Source: Fischerella muscicola PCC 7414 (GTDB lineage Bacteria; Cyanobacteriota; Cyanobacteriia; Cyanobacteriales; Nostocaceae). Taken from it: 64,000 nucleotides of DNA. Location of the stretch: NCBI RefSeq assembly GCF_000317205.1, contig NZ_AJLK01000167.1:1-64000 (forward strand), given 5' to 3'. Position numbers and translations under genes: made by a program. The notes under the pieces are model-generated. The model saw only the letters and a program-made list of their open reading frames with translations, was not told where the DNA came from and did not search any database. Below, in pieces: positions 26,770 through 37,588 of the stretch. How positions within the stretch are numbered: the stretch's first letter is position 1; the number at the start of each line of letters is the position of its first letter.

Positions 26770-28602
26770 TTAAACACAAACAATGCGATCGCGTCCCTGT
26801 TTTTTAGCTTCATAAAGTGCTTGATCTGCGGTTGTGATCAGGGTTTCTACTCTAAGGTTGGGAATAGGAATTATACTTGAGACACCGAAACTTACAGTTA
26901 TAAAGTCGCTGATTTGAGATTGAATATGCGGTAATCGTAATAGTTTGATCGCTTTTTGAATTGCTTGGGCGACGGCGATCGCACCTTGCACTGCTGTAGA
27001 AGGCAAGATAATGGCAAATTCTTCGCCTCCGTAACGAGCAACTAAGTCTGCTGGACGCTTGAGAGTGTTACGCATAGCTGCGGCTACCCTTTTTAAACAA
27101 GCATCGCCTGCTTGATGCCCGTAGTGGTCATTGTAGCTTTTAAAATAATCTACATCACATAAAATTAAAGATAAATACTGTTGTTCTCGTGCCATCCGTC
27201 GCCATTCTTGGGATAAGTATTCATCAAAGCGGCGACGATTTGCTACTTGCGTTAAGCCATCTAAAGTTGCAAGGCGTTCTAATTCTAAGTTTGCTTTCCG
27301 CAGAGCAATTTCAGCGGCTTTGGCTGCATCTTCAGCTCGTTTGCGTTCCCAAATTTCTTGTTCTAGGGCGATGGTTCTTTCGCGTACTTGTTTTTCAAGG
27401 GTACGGTTGTAGTCGGCTAAAAGTTGTTCTGTGTGTTTGCGTTGTGTGATGTCGATAACTACTCCATCCCAAATATTATCGCCGTTAGCTTGCTGTTCTG
27501 CTTGGGCAATGACTTGAATCCACTTCACCCGTCCAGAAGGAGTAACGATGCGGTGTTCAAGATTAATTGATTCTGGCTTGTGCAGAGATTCTGCAATCAG
27601 ACTTTGGATAGCTAGGCTATCATCTGGATGAACTAAAGACCAAAGCTTTTGCGAATCCTGGATAATCGCTTCTGGTTCTATTTCGTAAATTTCCCGACAT
27701 CTGGGACTTAAATAAGTAAATTCATCACTACCATCAGGATGCAAGATATATCGATAGATCATGCCCGGTACGTTTTCTGCTAGCCTACGAAACTGTGCTT
27801 CACTCTTCTTGAGAGCGTCTTCGGCTTGTTTGCGAGCAGTAATATCCATAGAAACACCTATCATTCCCTGGATGTTACCTTGGTTATCGTAGAAGGGATT
27901 ACCCATCCCCTCTAATGTGCAACCATTAGTTGTAGCTGTGACGTAGTAGGGAACACCTGTAGTTAGAGAATTACGGAATGCTGCGACTACCTCTAGTAAA
28001 TCGCTATACATCTCAAATACTGATTGACCAACAGCTTCTCCTGGCTTCAATCCTAATCCTTCTAATCCCTTTCCTTCTGAAAGGGTAAAGACCCCATTTT
28101 TATCCATTGCCCAGAGAATTAGGGGAAAATTATTAACTACGGTACGTAAGTATGCCTCACTTTGTTGTAATGCTTCAGCTAAAACGGCTGCCTCTGCTTG
28201 TTTACGTTCTGTGATATCTTGAAATATTGCGATCGCATAAGCTACTTCACCACTGTCATCAAATATAGGAATGACCTTCATCTCTAGTGCGATCGCTTTT
28301 CCTTCACGATAAATCTCCAAATCATTAGCATTTGACACTTTCCCTGCTAATGCTTGTACTGATGGTAGCTGTTGACTAGGGTATATTTGATTAGTACCAG
28401 CACGATAAATTTGATAGGCAACAGCAGTATGTTCGCTGACCAAATTCAGAAGTTGACTTGCACCCAGTAAATTTTGCCCAGTTTGATTGATGTAAGAATA
28501 GTTGCCATTTTTTTCGATGACAGCCACTCCTAAGGGTAAAACTTCTAAGAGCTGATACAATCGCTGTTCAGCAAAGGGCAATTTAGCACTCAAGGCTTTC
28601 AT
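26770..28602 (-). CDS. Diguanylate cyclase with three PAS domains
   Basis: About 610 residues, soluble. PAS1 (about 10-135), PAS2 (145-265) and PAS3 (267-395, YRYILHPDGSDEFTYLSPRC) are joined to a coiled-coil stretch (ALEQEIWERKRAEDAAKAAE) and a GGDEF domain (about 440-608). The active site is GGEEF, in the context RYGGEEFAIILPS. An RPAD sequence ends five residues before it, a good match to the RxxD inhibitory site, so product feedback by c-di-GMP is likely. DxxxFKxxND is present (CDVDYFKSYNDHYGH). The signals sensed by the PAS domains are unknown. It reads away from the cyclase gene upstream, separated by AT-rich DNA. Confidence 0.94.
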   Translation of the reverse strand: MKALSAKLPFAEQRLYQLLEVLPLGVAVIEKNGNYSYINQTGQNLLGASQLLNLVSEHTAVAYQIYRAGTNQIYPSQQLPSVQALAGKVSNANDLEIYREGKAIALEMKVIPIFDDSGEVAYAIAIFQDITERKQAEAAVLAEALQQSEAYLRTVVNNFPLILWAMDKNGVFTLSEGKGLEGLGLKPGEAVGQSVFEMYSDLLEVVAAFRNSLTTGVPYYVTATTNGCTLEGMGNPFYDNQGNIQGMIGVSMDITARKQAEDALKKSEAQFRRLAENVPGMIYRYILHPDGSDEFTYLSPRCREIYEIEPEAIIQDSQKLWSLVHPDDSLAIQSLIAESLHKPESINLEHRIVTPSGRVKWIQVIAQAEQQANGDNIWDGVVIDITQRKHTEQLLADYNRTLEKQVRERTIALEQEIWERKRAEDAAKAAEIALRKANLELERLATLDGLTQVANRRRFDEYLSQEWRRMAREQQYLSLILCDVDYFKSYNDHYGHQAGDACLKRVAAAMRNTLKRPADLVARYGGEEFAIILPSTAVQGAIAVAQAIQKAIKLLRLPHIQSQISDFITVSFGVSSIIPIPNLRVETLITTADQALYEAKKQGRDRIVCV

Positions 28603-29011
28603 CGCATTAACGAGTTTTTATTATTATTTATTGGCTTGCAATCAAATTTATATGTTTGACAAGTTGTGTTATTAATAAGAGTTTATAATCTGTTAATTCC
28701 TGTCTTTATTGCCCATTTCAGGATGTTTTTTTTATTTATTCCTAAGTCTCTCTTAAATAAGCTAGAAATTAGCGATCGCTTACTTAGATACTGGTATTAT
28801 AATTTACATAATTAATGATTTACTTAAAAATAATTGTGTATAAATTATTTAAGTATAGTTAAGATTTAACTCAGTTTATATGACAAGAAAACTAGTTAAT
28901 TTTTAAAAGAAACTAAATAAAACACATCGGATTATACTGAGTTCGGCTAAGGAAAAGGGAAAAGGTTAAAGGACAAAGGCAATAAATTCTTTATTCCCCT
29001 TTCCCCTTGTT
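28603..29011. other. AT-rich spacer between the two second-messenger cyclase genes
   Basis: No gene seen. It is very AT-rich, probably containing the promoter of the leftward diguanylate cyclase, plus a purine-rich tract AAAGGGAAAAGGTTAAAGGA near 28951 facing CCCCTTTCCCCTT near 28997. That inverted pair could act as a terminator for the cAMP cyclase gene. Confidence 0.55.
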
Positions 29012-31594
29012 TCACTTATCCTTAAATGTCCATACACCATCATCCCAATCTGCATCTGAAGGAGGTTTTTGCAACCAGTATAGACAACGGTTGTAATGCA
29101 TCTTTGCAGCTTGGTCATTTTTGTCTATTTCCAAAACTCTGGCAAACTCAGCTTTGGCAGAGAAAAACTGACGATTCAGATAAAAATGTCGTCCTTTTTG
29201 ATAATGTTCAATTAATTGTAATTTTTCACTACCTATGTTTTCGGAACGCAAGCCTACTAATTCATATATGGCTACTGGTTCATTCCTACCTTTGACACGA
29301 ATGTAATCTAGTTCTCTAGCCCAGATATAATCTTTACAGGGGTGGTATGTTTTGTCACTGATAATAATGTCACAGCCGTACTGCTTGCTGACGCTTTCTA
29401 GACGAGAACCAAGGTTGACTCCATCACCAATCGCTGTAAATTCCATCCGTTTGCTAGAACCAATATTGCCACTGATGACCACATCAGAATTAATACCAAT
29501 ACCAATATTAATGCGTGGCTTGTTACGGGCATGACGACGGGCATTAAATTCTTGCAGACGGCGGCGCATTTCTAAAGATGTCTGCACCGCCATCCAAGCG
29601 TGTTCTTGCAAAGGCAAGGGAGAACCATACACAGCCATGATGGCATCTCCTATATATTTATCAAGAGTACCCTTATACTTAAATACAGCTTCTACCATAG
29701 ATTCAAAATATTCATTGAGCATACTTACCACTTCTTCCGCTTCTAGGTTTTCTGTCAAAGTGGTGTAGCCACGGATATCGGAGAATAAAATTGAAACTTC
29801 TTTGCGATCGCCTCCCAGCTTAGCATCGTCCAATTTCAGTAATTCTTCTGCTAATTCCTGAGTCATGTAACGATACATCGTACTTTTGAGGCGCTTTTCA
29901 TCACTAATATCATCCATGACTACTAGCGCCCCCCGCACTTGGCGATGATTGCTAGCATCGGCAATTGTGTTAATTGATAAATTTACACTGTGTTGCACTT
30001 CGTCATTAGATACTAAGGTGCGATCGGGATAATACTGTTCGCGATATTTGATCTCTGCTGCATTTAAAGCATGGTGACACCATTTTTTAAAGTTACCTTC
30101 TTTAATCCGAATGATGTCAGTAATTAATTTACCTTCTAGTTTGTCTGCTGCTTCCAAACCTAATAAGCGCTTGGCACTCTCATTTGCAGCGATAATATGA
30201 CCAGTTTTATCTGTAGAAATAACACCATTAGAGAGGCTGCGGAGAATATCTCGCTGCATTTGTTCTTGTTGCTTGACTGTGGCAAATAACTTCGCATTTT
30301 GCAGTGCCACTCCCGCTTGAATATTAAAAGCTTCCATAAACTCTTCGTCGTTGCGATCAAAGCTAGCTTGGAAACATTCGGGGGCTAGGGGCCAATGGGC
30401 GGGGTTATAAAGAGGAAAATCACCAGTTTTCTTTTTGTTGACTAGTTGGGTGACACCAATCAATTCGCGATCAGCGTTAAATACTGGCATACAAAGTAAG
30501 CTACAAGTACGATAGCCATTTTGCTGATCAATTTGTTTGGCTGTATCCGAGTCAGGATGATTATACAAGTCAAAGGGAATATTTAGTGTTTTGCCGGATG
30601 CTGCGACTATCCCAGCGAATCCTTTGCCAATGGGGACACGTAATTCTTTGGTGGAACCATTATCTTGAGTGATTTTCGTCCATAATTCATGGTGATCGCG
30701 ATCTACTAACCATAGAGTACTGCGATCAGCGTTCATTAATTCCTTGGCTTCATCCATCACCCGTTTGAGGGTGTCTTCTAAATCGAGACTGCTTTGAGAA
30801 AGGGATTTGATCGCCTTCATCAGTGCTGCTGCGGCCCTTTGTTTTTGAGTAGCGACATAAAAAGAGCGTGACGACTCTAAAATTAAGCGAATAGAAGGGG
30901 CAAACTCCTGAAATAGCTGTTCATCAACACTAGTAAAGCCTCTAATATCAATTCGTTCTGATAGTGGTGCATGGCAATTGTTGGGATATTTTAATTTATT
31001 CAGCAATTGCACCACTGCCACTAACCGCCCTTGTTCGTTTAACAAAGGCAAAGCTAGCATTGTGTAAGTACGGTAGCTGGTACTTTTTTCTTGTTCTTGG
31101 GCAAAACGAGAACGTGGATCGTCGTAAAAATCAAAAGGAATATTGATCACCCGTTTATAAGTAGCTACTTCCCCAGCAATACCCTTATCAGCCGGAATGC
31201 GAATTTCTAAAGAGCGATCGCCCTCCCCCCCAGCTACAATTGACCACAATTCTTGTTTTTCTTCATCCAATAAAAATATTGTCGTTCGGTCTGCTCCTAA
31301 TAATTCCCCTGTTTTCAAAGTGATAGACTGTAACATTTCTTGCAAGATTGTCTCAAAGCCATGAGAGTCCAGCATGGATAGGGTTTGATTGACAATCAGT
31401 AACTTTTGTTCTACTTCCTTAACGACTTGTTTAAAAGTATCCTGCTTGAGAGGAGCAAGAAACGAAGAAATAGTCCCTTGTCTTTTAGCAAGAGTACCCA
31501 CAGGAGCAGTATTTTGCGGCGAATCGTGGTTTTCGCTGCGAACACCTATAATCAAATCGGCGGCTTCACCGCAACTACGTTGTTGAACTGACAT
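29012..31594 (-). CDS. cyaB1: Class III adenylate cyclase with GAF-GAF-PAS input (CyaB1 type)
   Basis: 860 residues. GAF-A (about 75-235) and GAF-B (about 260-455) both show the NKxnFx3DE cyclic-nucleotide signature (LNK ... FTSVDE and VNK ... FDRNDE). A PAS domain (about 465-590) and a class III cyclase domain (about 600-780) follow. The cyclase has the metal-binding aspartates in LFSDIRGYTTL and IGDAIMAVYG, and a C-terminal helical tail of TPR type (FSAKAEFARVLEIDKNDQAA). Length and order match Anabaena CyaB1, where cAMP binding to the GAF tandem activates the enzyme. The symbol is assigned on that architecture; CyaB2 is the alternative paralogue. Confidence 0.9.
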   Translation of the reverse strand: MSVQQRSCGEAADLIIGVRSENHDSPQNTAPVGTLAKRQGTISSFLAPLKQDTFKQVVKEVEQKLLIVNQTLSMLDSHGFETILQEMLQSITLKTGELLGADRTTIFLLDEEKQELWSIVAGGEGDRSLEIRIPADKGIAGEVATYKRVINIPFDFYDDPRSRFAQEQEKSTSYRTYTMLALPLLNEQGRLVAVVQLLNKLKYPNNCHAPLSERIDIRGFTSVDEQLFQEFAPSIRLILESSRSFYVATQKQRAAAALMKAIKSLSQSSLDLEDTLKRVMDEAKELMNADRSTLWLVDRDHHELWTKITQDNGSTKELRVPIGKGFAGIVAASGKTLNIPFDLYNHPDSDTAKQIDQQNGYRTCSLLCMPVFNADRELIGVTQLVNKKKTGDFPLYNPAHWPLAPECFQASFDRNDEEFMEAFNIQAGVALQNAKLFATVKQQEQMQRDILRSLSNGVISTDKTGHIIAANESAKRLLGLEAADKLEGKLITDIIRIKEGNFKKWCHHALNAAEIKYREQYYPDRTLVSNDEVQHSVNLSINTIADASNHRQVRGALVVMDDISDEKRLKSTMYRYMTQELAEELLKLDDAKLGGDRKEVSILFSDIRGYTTLTENLEAEEVVSMLNEYFESMVEAVFKYKGTLDKYIGDAIMAVYGSPLPLQEHAWMAVQTSLEMRRRLQEFNARRHARNKPRINIGIGINSDVVISGNIGSSKRMEFTAIGDGVNLGSRLESVSKQYGCDIIISDKTYHPCKDYIWARELDYIRVKGRNEPVAIYELVGLRSENIGSEKLQLIEHYQKGRHFYLNRQFFSAKAEFARVLEIDKNDQAAKMHYNRCLYWLQKPPSDADWDDGVWTFKDK

Positions 31595-32053
31595 AACTGA
31601 CTTTTGATATAGGTAATGGTTTTATGTGTTTAAGAATGTCGTTAATAATTATGTAAATGTTGCTACCAGCTAGGCTAGATTAACATATCCACAGTTTAAT
31701 CTTTCTATAGAGCAAGCGTCACCCTGAGTACGGAGTAAAAGATGGGGTGATGAAGAGGTAGGATAATGGTGTGATGGGGTGATGGGGTGATGAGATGATG
31801 AAGTGGTATAAGCACAGGAGTCGATTTTTTACCATATTTTTAATCGTAAATTCACTAGCACTAAATAGATACCACAGTCCAGGCTAGGCGTAAAGCTCAG
31901 CTTTGTGCCTTAGTGCTTTGGTGGTTCAAAAGACACTAAGACACGAAGAAATAAAAACCAGCTTTGCGGAAAAGGTAGTATTTTTAAACGCAGAGTTACG
32001 CAGAGTAAGCGCACCAGGGACGCGGAGGTTTGAGGAAGATTATTCGCTGGGGA
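31595..32053. other. Spacer with GATGGGGTGATG tandem units and a degenerate repeat
   Basis: Around 31740-31806 the unit GATGGGGTGATG is repeated irregularly. From 31900 to 32040 a repeat of the CTTAGTGCTTTGGTGGTTCA and ACGCAGAGTTACGCAGAGT type is present; short open frames across it are repeat-derived. No gene seen. Confidence 0.55.
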
Positions 32054-33220
32054 TTAATGAAATATCAGACTTAGCTGTTCTATTAATTTATTAATATGTG
32101 TTTGCTCATGAGTTGCCATGAGAGAAATTCTGATTCTACTGGTAGGAACGGTGGGAGGACGAATCGCAGGGGCAAAAATACCAGCAGATTTGAGTTGGTT
32201 TCCTGCTTGGAGTGCGTCTGTTGCACTAGCAAATTGTAGACAGAGAATGGGTGATTCTGAAGGTAGTAGTTTAAGATTGGGTAAGTATTGGTGTATTAAT
32301 TTTTTTAAGTAATCTACATTTTTCCACAATTGAGTGCGGCGTTGTGGTTCTTGTTGAATAATATTTATTGCCGCTAACGCTGCGGCTGTATCTGCGGGTG
32401 AAAGGGCTGTAGTGTAAATCCAACTCGGGGCGCGATTTCGTAAATAGTCGATGAGTGTTGCACTTCCAGCTACATAGCCACCCAAGCTACCTAAAGCTTT
32501 ACTCAATGTCCCAATTTGTACTAATTGCTTACCTGTACAGCCGAAATGTTCGACGCACCCTGCACCTGTTTTTCCTAATACCCCAGTTGCGTGGGCTTCA
32601 TCGACTAGCAGCATACAGCTAAATTCTTGGGCTAGATCAATTAGTGCAGGTAAAGGACATAAATCTCCATCCATGCTGAAGACGCTATCGGTAGCGATCA
32701 AACAGCGTCGATAGTCTGGGCGTAATCTTTGTAACTCGCTTTTGACTGCTTCAACATCACAGTGGGGGTATTCAACAATTTTTGCACCACTGAGAATTGC
32801 CCCATTTTTCAGGCTGGAGTGATTATACTGGTCAGCTAAAACTAAATCTCGCTTGCCTACTAAGGCTGTGATTGCACCCAAATTTGCTAGATAGCCAGAA
32901 CTGAATACAACTGCATCTTCTGTTTGCTTGAGGGATGCGATCGCTTTTTCTAGTTCTCTGTGTATTTTTCTGTGTCCACTGAGTAGTCGGGAACCAGTAC
33001 TGCCAGTGCCAAATTCTTGCACAGCAGCAGTAGCTGCAAGTATCAAACGCTCATCCCCAGCTAATCCCAAATAGTCATTACTGGCAAAATTAATTACTTC
33101 CTGCCCCTGGAGTAACACTGTCGCACCAGGACAACCCTCGATGGTTTGTACCGAACGATACCAGTCTGCACGGTGAATTGTTGCCAGAGATTGTTCTATC
33201 CAAGCGTAGGGATCGGACAT
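32054..33220 (-). CDS. bioF: 8-amino-7-oxononanoate synthase
   Basis: A 388-residue PLP-dependent alpha-oxoamine synthase of biotin synthesis that condenses pimeloyl thioester with alanine. Key elements are [11 protein letters not shown] near the start, [20 protein letters not shown], the PLP-contact Asp/His in [12 protein letters not shown] and the Schiff-base Lys in [17 protein letters not shown]. The length is typical. Other bio genes are not adjacent. The spacer to ruvA is rich in TAACAAC-type repeats. Confidence 0.95.
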   Translation of the reverse strand: MSDPYAWIEQSLATIHRADWYRSVQTIEGCPGATVLLQGQEVINFASNDYLGLAGDERLILAATAAVQEFGTGSTGSRLLSGHRKIHRELEKAIASLKQTEDAVVFSSGYLANLGAITALVGKRDLVLADQYNHSSLKNGAILSGAKIVEYPHCDVEAVKSELQRLRPDYRRCLIATDSVFSMDGDLCPLPALIDLAQEFSCMLLVDEAHATGVLGKTGAGCVEHFGCTGKQLVQIGTLSKALGSLGGYVAGSATLIDYLRNRAPSWIYTTALSPADTAAALAAINIIQQEPQRRTQLWKNVDYLKKLIHQYLPNLKLLPSESPILCLQFASATDALQAGNQLKSAGIFAPAIRPPTVPTSRIRISLMATHEQTHINKLIEQLSLIFH

Positions 33221-33224
33221 TGGG

Positions 33225-33430
33225 GAGGTGGGGGGGACAAGGGAGAGGGGGGAGACAAGGAAGACAAGGAGGACGACTTGGGGGACGGGGTGACGCGGAG
33301 GGAGAAAAACTAAATAACTAATGACAAATGACTAATAACTACTAACAAACCAACAACCACCAACAACTAACCACTAACGAATAACTAATAATGAACAACT
33401 AATAACTAAATAATAATAAATAATTACTAT
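33225..33430. repeat. Low-complexity spacer of GGGGAGAC and ACAACTAATAACTA repeats
   Basis: The left part is purine-rich (GGGGGGACAAGGGAGAGGGG). The right part is made of ACTAATAACTA and CAACAACC units of the short tandem repeat type common in Nostocales. No gene seen. Confidence 0.6.
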
Positions 33431-33433
33431 TGA

Positions 33434-34072
33434 CTAATGACTACATTCAGTACTACTAAGATGAGCGATCGCTTGTCTGAGCCATTCTTCTACGTATGCG
33501 TCTTTTGGTAGTCCAATGTCTTCGCTAACTACATGCAAAGCGTGACTTACTTCAGTTGGAGTGTACCCCAATGCAAGCAGAGCCATTTGCACTTCTTCGA
33601 GAATTCCTGGTGCTGGACCGCCTGTAGCGACGAAGAAGCCTGCTGTTTTGCGCCATTCGATTAATTTGCTTTTCAATTCCAAACAAATGCGTTCTGCGGT
33701 TTTTTTGCCAACGCCAGGCGCTTGAATTAACAGTTGAATATTACCAGTGATAATAGTCTGGACTAATTCTGGAAGTTCCAGAGTATCTAATAAAGCGATC
33801 GCCAAAGCAGCACCGATACCACTCACACTCAGCAAGTGGCGAAATACGTCCCTTTCTGCTGGGGAACCAAAACCGTACAGCAACGGCACTTCCTCACGAA
33901 TTTGGTAATGGGTAAATACTTGTACTTCACCTCCCGATTCTGGTAGCTGCTGTGCTAACCGTGCCGGGATTTGTAAATCGTAACCAATACCATTGACTTC
34001 GAGAGTGAGGATATGACGATTTCCACTCTGTTTTTGAATGCCAGCAACGATGCCTTTAAGATAACTAATCAT
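33434..34072 (-). CDS. ruvA: Holliday junction branch-migration protein RuvA
   Basis: 212 residues. The OB-fold domain starts [13 protein letters not shown]. Two helix-hairpin-helix motifs ([16 protein letters not shown] and [20 protein letters not shown]) bind the four-way junction, and the C-terminal domain III ([15 protein letters not shown]) contacts RuvB. The length is typical. Its ATG overlaps the stop of the upstream sucrose-phosphate phosphatase gene by one base (TAATG), so the two are translationally coupled. Confidence 0.96.
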   Translation of the reverse strand: MISYLKGIVAGIQKQSGNRHILTLEVNGIGYDLQIPARLAQQLPESGGEVQVFTHYQIREEVPLLYGFGSPAERDVFRHLLSVSGIGAALAIALLDTLELPELVQTIITGNIQLLIQAPGVGKKTAERICLELKSKLIEWRKTAGFFVATGGPAPGILEEVQMALLALGYTPTEVSHALHVVSEDIGLPKDAYVEEWLRQAIAHLSSTECSH

Positions 34073-34821
34073 TATTCCATCAGTCCAAAATATCTTAAGC
34101 CTTCCAAGATACCACCTGCACAGGCATTTTGTGCCAAGTAGCGGTGGTTAGCGGGATTTTCATTGTGCCACTGGAGTAACTCCTGACGAGCATTCCCAAC
34201 AATAATCCCCCGTTCATTGCCTGTTGCGAATAAAGCAATATCATTACCAGAATCACCACAGACAACAGTTTGCTCTGCTACAAATTTCCACTTTTGACGA
34301 AGAAACTGTACTGCCTGACCTTTATCGCTCCTGCGAGGCACAATGTCAAGGTCTATACCGCTACTGTAGATTAACTTTACATTTAAATTAGATTTGAGCA
34401 ATTCCGACTCTAGTTTTGGTAAAACTGCTACAGATGCCTCCTGTTCTAAGAAAAAACTTACTTTGAAAGGACGCTGTTCAGAATTTGGTTGTGGTTTTAA
34501 CTCAGTGAATTCCGCTGTTTTAGCTAACACTAAATTTCTGTCCCAACCCTGTGAAAGTATTGCTGCCCAAGTTGAGTCTGGGCTGTCGCTACCATCCAAG
34601 TATATTTCTGTTCCTACAGATAAAATCAGGGCATCTGGTTTAAGAAGATTTTTTTCTTCTTGCAGTTCACGGTACAGAACAGGCGATCGCCCAGTAGCAT
34701 AAACAATCTTGGTACCATATTCTTTACGATGTCTTTGCAGGCGCTCATTTAATAACAGCAGCGCTTGATCATCGCCTACGAGAGTATGGTCTAAATCAGT
34801 TACAAATAAAAATCCAGCCAT
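34072..34821 (-). CDS. Sucrose-phosphate phosphatase (HAD superfamily)
   Basis: 249 residues. The HAD motif [10 protein letters not shown] carries the nucleophile and general-acid aspartates. Motif II is YATGRSP, and the later motifs are DKGQAVQFL (Lys) and [11 protein letters not shown] (metal-binding Asp). The family S6PP dephosphorylates sucrose-6-phosphate, the last step of sucrose synthesis; cyanobacteria use sucrose as an osmolyte and, in heterocystous strains, as a carbon shuttle. It is coupled to ruvA downstream. The usual symbols are spp or sppA; I did not settle on one. Confidence 0.93.
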   Translation of the reverse strand: MAGFLFVTDLDHTLVGDDQALLLLNERLQRHRKEYGTKIVYATGRSPVLYRELQEEKNLLKPDALILSVGTEIYLDGSDSPDSTWAAILSQGWDRNLVLAKTAEFTELKPQPNSEQRPFKVSFFLEQEASVAVLPKLESELLKSNLNVKLIYSSGIDLDIVPRRSDKGQAVQFLRQKWKFVAEQTVVCGDSGNDIALFATGNERGIIVGNARQELLQWHNENPANHRYLAQNACAGGILEGLRYFGLME

Positions 34822-35661
34822 GGCTACCTCTTTGTGCTAGCTCTACACCAAAAGTGTATGCCGTTTTTGCACCAATCTTATCTGCTTGGTGTATTAGTGC
34901 CTTAGTGGTTAAATAAAATTTGTATTTCACCACAAAGACATCAAGACACAAAGAAAATTTAATTTTTAGGATTGCACCACCACAGAGTTAAGTATTAAAT
35001 TTAACTTAAAATTCCTGTAAATAATTGCACTCACACTTAGCTGCGATCGCTCAAAATTATGGTCGGTAAATCTGCGGTAACTAAGCAATTGAGTCACCCC
35101 CAAATAAACTGCGCCCTAATAGCCCCAGCCTACTTTTAGTAGACTGAAATGAATAACTCCTTCAACCCATTTAAGTGGGTTCTGGCCCCGCGTCCCAAAT
35201 TTATTTGAGGGCGGATTTTGGGCTAATGAAATCCATCGAACTCACGTTAATGGTGAAAAACCAACAATCACCAATTAGCAATTACCAATCACCAGTTTTA
35301 TCCATTAAAGTCTCGCTTATGAGGTTTCATAAATAAAAACCTATATTTATCATAGTATTTTTCTTAAAATTTTAGTCTTGACATTTACCACTTTACTTAT
35401 GACGCAAAGTATGCAATTGAGAACAATAGATTTAAAACAATAGTAACTATAGGATAAAAAATGTATAAGAATTTATTACAGTAGTTATCGTCGAATTGTC
35501 TAGGTAAGTAATTCCATTTTGGGACATATAAGGATAATCTATATTTAACAAGATTAAGCAAATATAAATTTGTTTGAACTCCCATAGCAACGTTGTCTGG
35601 AAGTAACGGTTGTGAAAACACAACCGCTATTTAGTCTTGCTGCAAATCTAGAGGTGAGTTA
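34822..35661. other. 840-bp upstream region of the CO2-uptake cluster
   Basis: No gene seen. The left part has degenerate repeats, including a CTTCAACCCATTTAAGTGGG hairpin at about 35160. The right part is AT-rich and must carry the ndhF3 promoter. An inverted pair ATAAATA (35329) and TATTTAT (35344) with eight bases between has the look of a LysR-type site, which would fit NdhR/CcmR-type control of this operon, but I do not see the published motif clearly. TTGACA stands at 35378. AGAGGTGAG precedes the ndhF3 ATG. Confidence 0.5.
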
Positions 35662-37530
35662 ATGGCTCAGTTCCTGCTTGAAACGGTTTGGTTAGTACCT
35701 TTATATGCGTTAATAGGTGGGCTTTTAGCTGTACCATGGTCGCCGGGAATTATTAGGCGTACGGGGCCAAGACCGGCAGGGTATGTCAATTTAGTCATGA
35801 CATTTTTAGCATTTCTTCATGCTACTTTGGCATTTCCTGCTACCTGGAATCAGCCTGCGTATCAAGTATTTATACCTTGGTTGAGTACTGCGGGTTTAAA
35901 TCTCTCCATTGATTTAGAAATTTCCTCGGTCAGTGTTGGCGCAATGATCGTAGTCTGTGGCTTAAATTTGCTAGCACAGATTTATGCCATTGGCTACATG
36001 GAAATGGACTGGGGTTGGGGACGTTTCTATTCTTTGTTAGGAATGTTTGAAGCGGGACTATGCGCCCTGGCTTTGTGCAACAACCTATTCTTTAGCTATG
36101 TAATTCTAGAGATCCTGACTCTCGGAACCTACTTGCTCGTTGGATTATGGTTTATCCAACCTTTAGTAGTCACTGGGGCGAGAGATGCATTCCTAACTAA
36201 GCGGGTAGGCGACTTATTCCTGTTGATGGGGGTACTGGCACTATGGCCTTTATCGGGAACTTGGAATTATACAGAATTAGCAGAGTGGGCAGCTACTGCT
36301 GATGTCAATCCAACAGTAATCGCACTGGTTGGTTTGGCGCTAATTGCAGGGCCAATGGGTAAATGCGCCCAGTTCCCTTTGCACCTGTGGTTAGATGAGG
36401 CAATGGAAGGGCCTATCCCCAGTACAATTTTGCGTAACTCAGTAGTAGTTGCGAGTGGTGCTTGGGTGCTGATTAAACTACAACCTGTTTTTAACTTATC
36501 GCCGATAGTCTCTAGTGCGATGATTGGTATTGGTGCAATCACGGCGGTAGGTGCTTCCTTAATTGCGATCGCTCAAGTTGATATTAAACGCTGTTTGTCT
36601 TACTCTGTGAGTGCCTACTTGGGTTTGGTGTTTATTGCCGTAGGTACACAGCAAGACGAAGCGGCGCTGTTGTTGGTACTTACCCACGCTTTAAGTGCAG
36701 CATTACTGGTAATGAGTACAGGTGCTGTTGTCTGGAACAGTATCACCCAAAATGTTACTTTGTTGGGTGGACTATGGTCACGTCGTCCAGTCTCCGGCTT
36801 AGCTTATGTAGTTGGTATTTTGGGGCTAATTGGTTTTCCACCTCTAGGTAGCTTTTGGGCATTGTTGAAATTAGCAGATGGACTATGGACAACTAAACCT
36901 TGGCTAATTGGGGTAGTAATAGCAGTCAATGCTTTAACAGCTTTTAGCTTAACCAGAGAATTCTGTCTCGTGTTTGGTGGTAAACCCAAGCAAATGAGTG
37001 AGCGATCGCCTGAAGTTGGCTGGCAAATGGTGTTACCGATGATCATTTTGATGAGCTTTACTCTTCATTTACCTTTAATTTTGCAAAGCTTATCACTTCT
37101 ACCTAGTTGGGCTGAATTAAATAAAGATGTTGCACTACTGCTAATTTGGTCAAGCATTTTTGGTTGCAGCATCAGTGGTGTAATTTATCTAGGCAATGTG
37201 CCAAAACCAATTCGCCTACCTTGGAAAGGTTTACAAGATTTAATTGCCTACGATTTTTACACTCCCAAACTCTATCGGATGAGTATTGTTTTGAGTGTTG
37301 ACCTCATTTCTAAACTAGCCGACATTGTTGATCGTTTCGTAGTCGATGGCATTGTTAACTTGGTTGGTTTAGCTTCCATTGGTGGTGGCGAAAGTCTTAA
37401 GTATAGTACCTCTGGACAAACCCAATTTTATGCCTTCACTGTTCTGTTAGGAGTAGGTGTTTTAGGAATATTCGTCACTTGGCCCTACTGGGGAAATCAG
37501 TTCTTAGACATGATGTATTTGTCTCGCTAA
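35662..37530 (+). CDS. ndhF3: NDH-1MS subunit NdhF3
   Basis: 622 residues, a NuoL/NdhF-type antiporter-like membrane subunit. The N-terminus (VPWSPGIIRRTGPRPAGYVN) is the form I associate with NdhF3 of the inducible CO2-uptake complex rather than respiratory NdhF1. Conserved NDH features are visible: GTYLLVGLWF, TKRVGDLFLLMGVLAL and KCAQFPLHLWLDEAMEGPIP, which carries the Lys/His proton-channel residues, and DIKRCLSYS. It opens a same-strand cluster with a carbonic anhydrase, ndhD3 and cupA. With these it forms the NDH-1MS module that hydrates CO2 on the thylakoid. NdhF4 is the alternative, but the cupA-linked set is normally F3/D3. Confidence 0.9.
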   Translation: MAQFLLETVWLVPLYALIGGLLAVPWSPGIIRRTGPRPAGYVNLVMTFLAFLHATLAFPATWNQPAYQVFIPWLSTAGLNLSIDLEISSVSVGAMIVVCGLNLLAQIYAIGYMEMDWGWGRFYSLLGMFEAGLCALALCNNLFFSYVILEILTLGTYLLVGLWFIQPLVVTGARDAFLTKRVGDLFLLMGVLALWPLSGTWNYTELAEWAATADVNPTVIALVGLALIAGPMGKCAQFPLHLWLDEAMEGPIPSTILRNSVVVASGAWVLIKLQPVFNLSPIVSSAMIGIGAITAVGASLIAIAQVDIKRCLSYSVSAYLGLVFIAVGTQQDEAALLLVLTHALSAALLVMSTGAVVWNSITQNVTLLGGLWSRRPVSGLAYVVGILGLIGFPPLGSFWALLKLADGLWTTKPWLIGVVIAVNALTAFSLTREFCLVFGGKPKQMSERSPEVGWQMVLPMIILMSFTLHLPLILQSLSLLPSWAELNKDVALLLIWSSIFGCSISGVIYLGNVPKPIRLPWKGLQDLIAYDFYTPKLYRMSIVLSVDLISKLADIVDRFVVDGIVNLVGLASIGGGESLKYSTSGQTQFYAFTVLLGVGVLGIFVTWPYWGNQFLDMMYLSR

Positions 37531-37588
37531 CAGTGCATTGAGTAATAGGCGATCAGTTTTGTATCTCTGGTATTTGAGGAGCATCTAA

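Noticed and set aside
31903-32094. 63-codon open frame
   Set aside because: It reads through a dispersed ACGCAGAGT-type repeat and overlaps the end of bioF; no protein-like pattern.
35329-35350. NdhR/CcmR operator upstream of ndhF3
   Set aside because: There is an ATAAATA/TATTTAT inverted pair, but it does not clearly match the motif I remember, so it is mentioned only within the spacer entry.
35397-35621. 74-codon leftward open frame upstream of ndhF3
   Set aside because: It lies in AT-rich promoter DNA, with no recognisable family pattern and no ribosome-binding site.
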